A DNA stretch of 6,976 nt from an uncultured Collinsella sp. GTDB lineage: Bacteria > Actinomycetota > Coriobacteriia > Coriobacteriales > Coriobacteriaceae. The stretch spans positions 1 to 6,976 of the forward strand of contig CAUDDU010000049.1 in NCBI GenBank assembly GCA_958448375.1, written 5' to 3'. The notes beneath the pieces were generated by a model. The model was not told the origin of the DNA and ran no database searches. It was given only the letters and a program-made list of their open reading frames with translations. Shown one piece after another: positions 6,642-6,976 of the stretch. The position numbers and the translations under genes are program-made. Position 1 is the first letter of the stretch. Every line of letters begins with the position of its first letter.

Positions 6642-6976
6642 ATGGAACAGAGGGTCCTCGGGGGAAGATACCTCCTCAAGGATAAGGTGGGAACGGGCGG
6701 CATGGCGACCGTCTACCGTGCACAGGACCAGGTCCTCGACCGCACGGTCGCCGTCAAGATCATGCTGCCGCAGTATGCCGGCGACGCAACCTTCGCCGCA
6801 CGCTTTAAGCAGGAGGCCCAGGCAGCAGCCGGTCTCTCCTCCCCCTATATCGTGGGCGTCTACGATTGGGGCAAGGACGGCGACACCTATTACATCGTCA
6901 TGGAGTACCTGCGCGGCACCGACCTTAAGAGCGGCATCAAGAGCCACGGCGCCCTCGACCCCAAGAAGGTCGCCCA
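6642..6976 (+). CDS. pknB: PknB-family Ser/Thr protein kinase, N-terminal part, cut by the window end
   Basis: Start of a eukaryotic-type (Hanks) kinase; 111 full codons of the N-lobe are visible. Landmarks are the Gly-rich loop GTGGMATV (17-24), the ATP-binding Lys39 in VAVK, the alpha-C Glu58 in FKQEAQ, a PYIVGVYDWG strand region (68-77) and the hinge MEYL (87-90), all typical of PknB-like kinases. TAGGAG (6631-6636) lies 5 bases before the ATG at 6642. An in-frame ATG at 6627 (adding MLGAG) has no clear ribosome binding site, so 6642 is preferred. In actinobacteria kinase genes pknA and pknB follow pbpA and phosphorylate RodA/PbpA-linked and division proteins, opposing PstP. The catalytic loop, membrane helix and any PASTA repeats lie beyond the window, so PknA versus PknB cannot be settled here. 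A 132-base gap separates it from the fusion gene, unlike the tight spacing upstream. Confidence 0.9.
   Translation, partial: MEQRVLGGRYLLKDKVGTGGMATVYRAQDQVLDRTVAVKIMLPQYAGDATFAARFKQEAQAAAGLSSPYIVGVYDWGKDGDTYYIVMEYLRGTDLKSGIKSHGALDPKKVA

Overview
The window is GC-rich, has no gap longer than about 130 bases, and every supported gene lies on the + strand. It holds the conserved actinobacterial Ser/Thr-phosphorylation and cell-wall cluster, in the same order as mycobacterial fhaA-fhaB-pstP-rodA-pbpA-pknA-pknB. The FHA, PP2C and SEDS proteins have clear actinobacterial signatures, but their details differ from mycobacteria or streptomycetes: rodA and pbpA are fused in one frame, and PstP has a long N-terminal extension. 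I infer a member of the Coriobacteriia (Collinsella/Olsenella-like). The family is supported by gene order; the genus is only a guess.

Layout: (1) 1-393, a small hydrophobic protein of unknown function, possibly cut by the window edge. (2) 390-1403, FhaA: an N-terminal DUF3662-type domain, a Gln/Pro/Ala/Gly-rich linker and a C-terminal FHA domain. (3) 1410-1826, FhaB/FipA: one membrane anchor and an FHA domain. (4) 1823-3622, a PstP-type PP2C phosphatase with an acidic Ala/Pro-rich N-terminal extension, a transmembrane helix and an exported C-terminal domain. (5) 3639-6509, a RodA (SEDS glycosyltransferase) fused to a PbpA-type class B penicillin-binding protein. (6) 6510-6641, a 132-base gap with a 16-codon ORF and a GC-rich hairpin. 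(7) 6642 to the window end, the start of a PknB-family kinase. Genes 1 to 5 are joined by 4-base overlaps (390-393, 1823-1826) or gaps of 6 and 16 bases, so they probably form one operon.

How they work together (family knowledge, not proven here): the kinase phosphorylates wall-synthesis and division proteins on threonine, FhaA and FhaB read the phosphothreonines, PstP removes them, and the RodA-PbpA fusion polymerises and crosslinks peptidoglycan. The main departures from the textbook cluster are the fusion, the PstP extension and the structured gap before the kinase gene. I found no mobile element, CRISPR array, tRNA or rRNA, and no evidence for a wholly undescribed system. The interest lies in lineage-specific remodelling of a known one.
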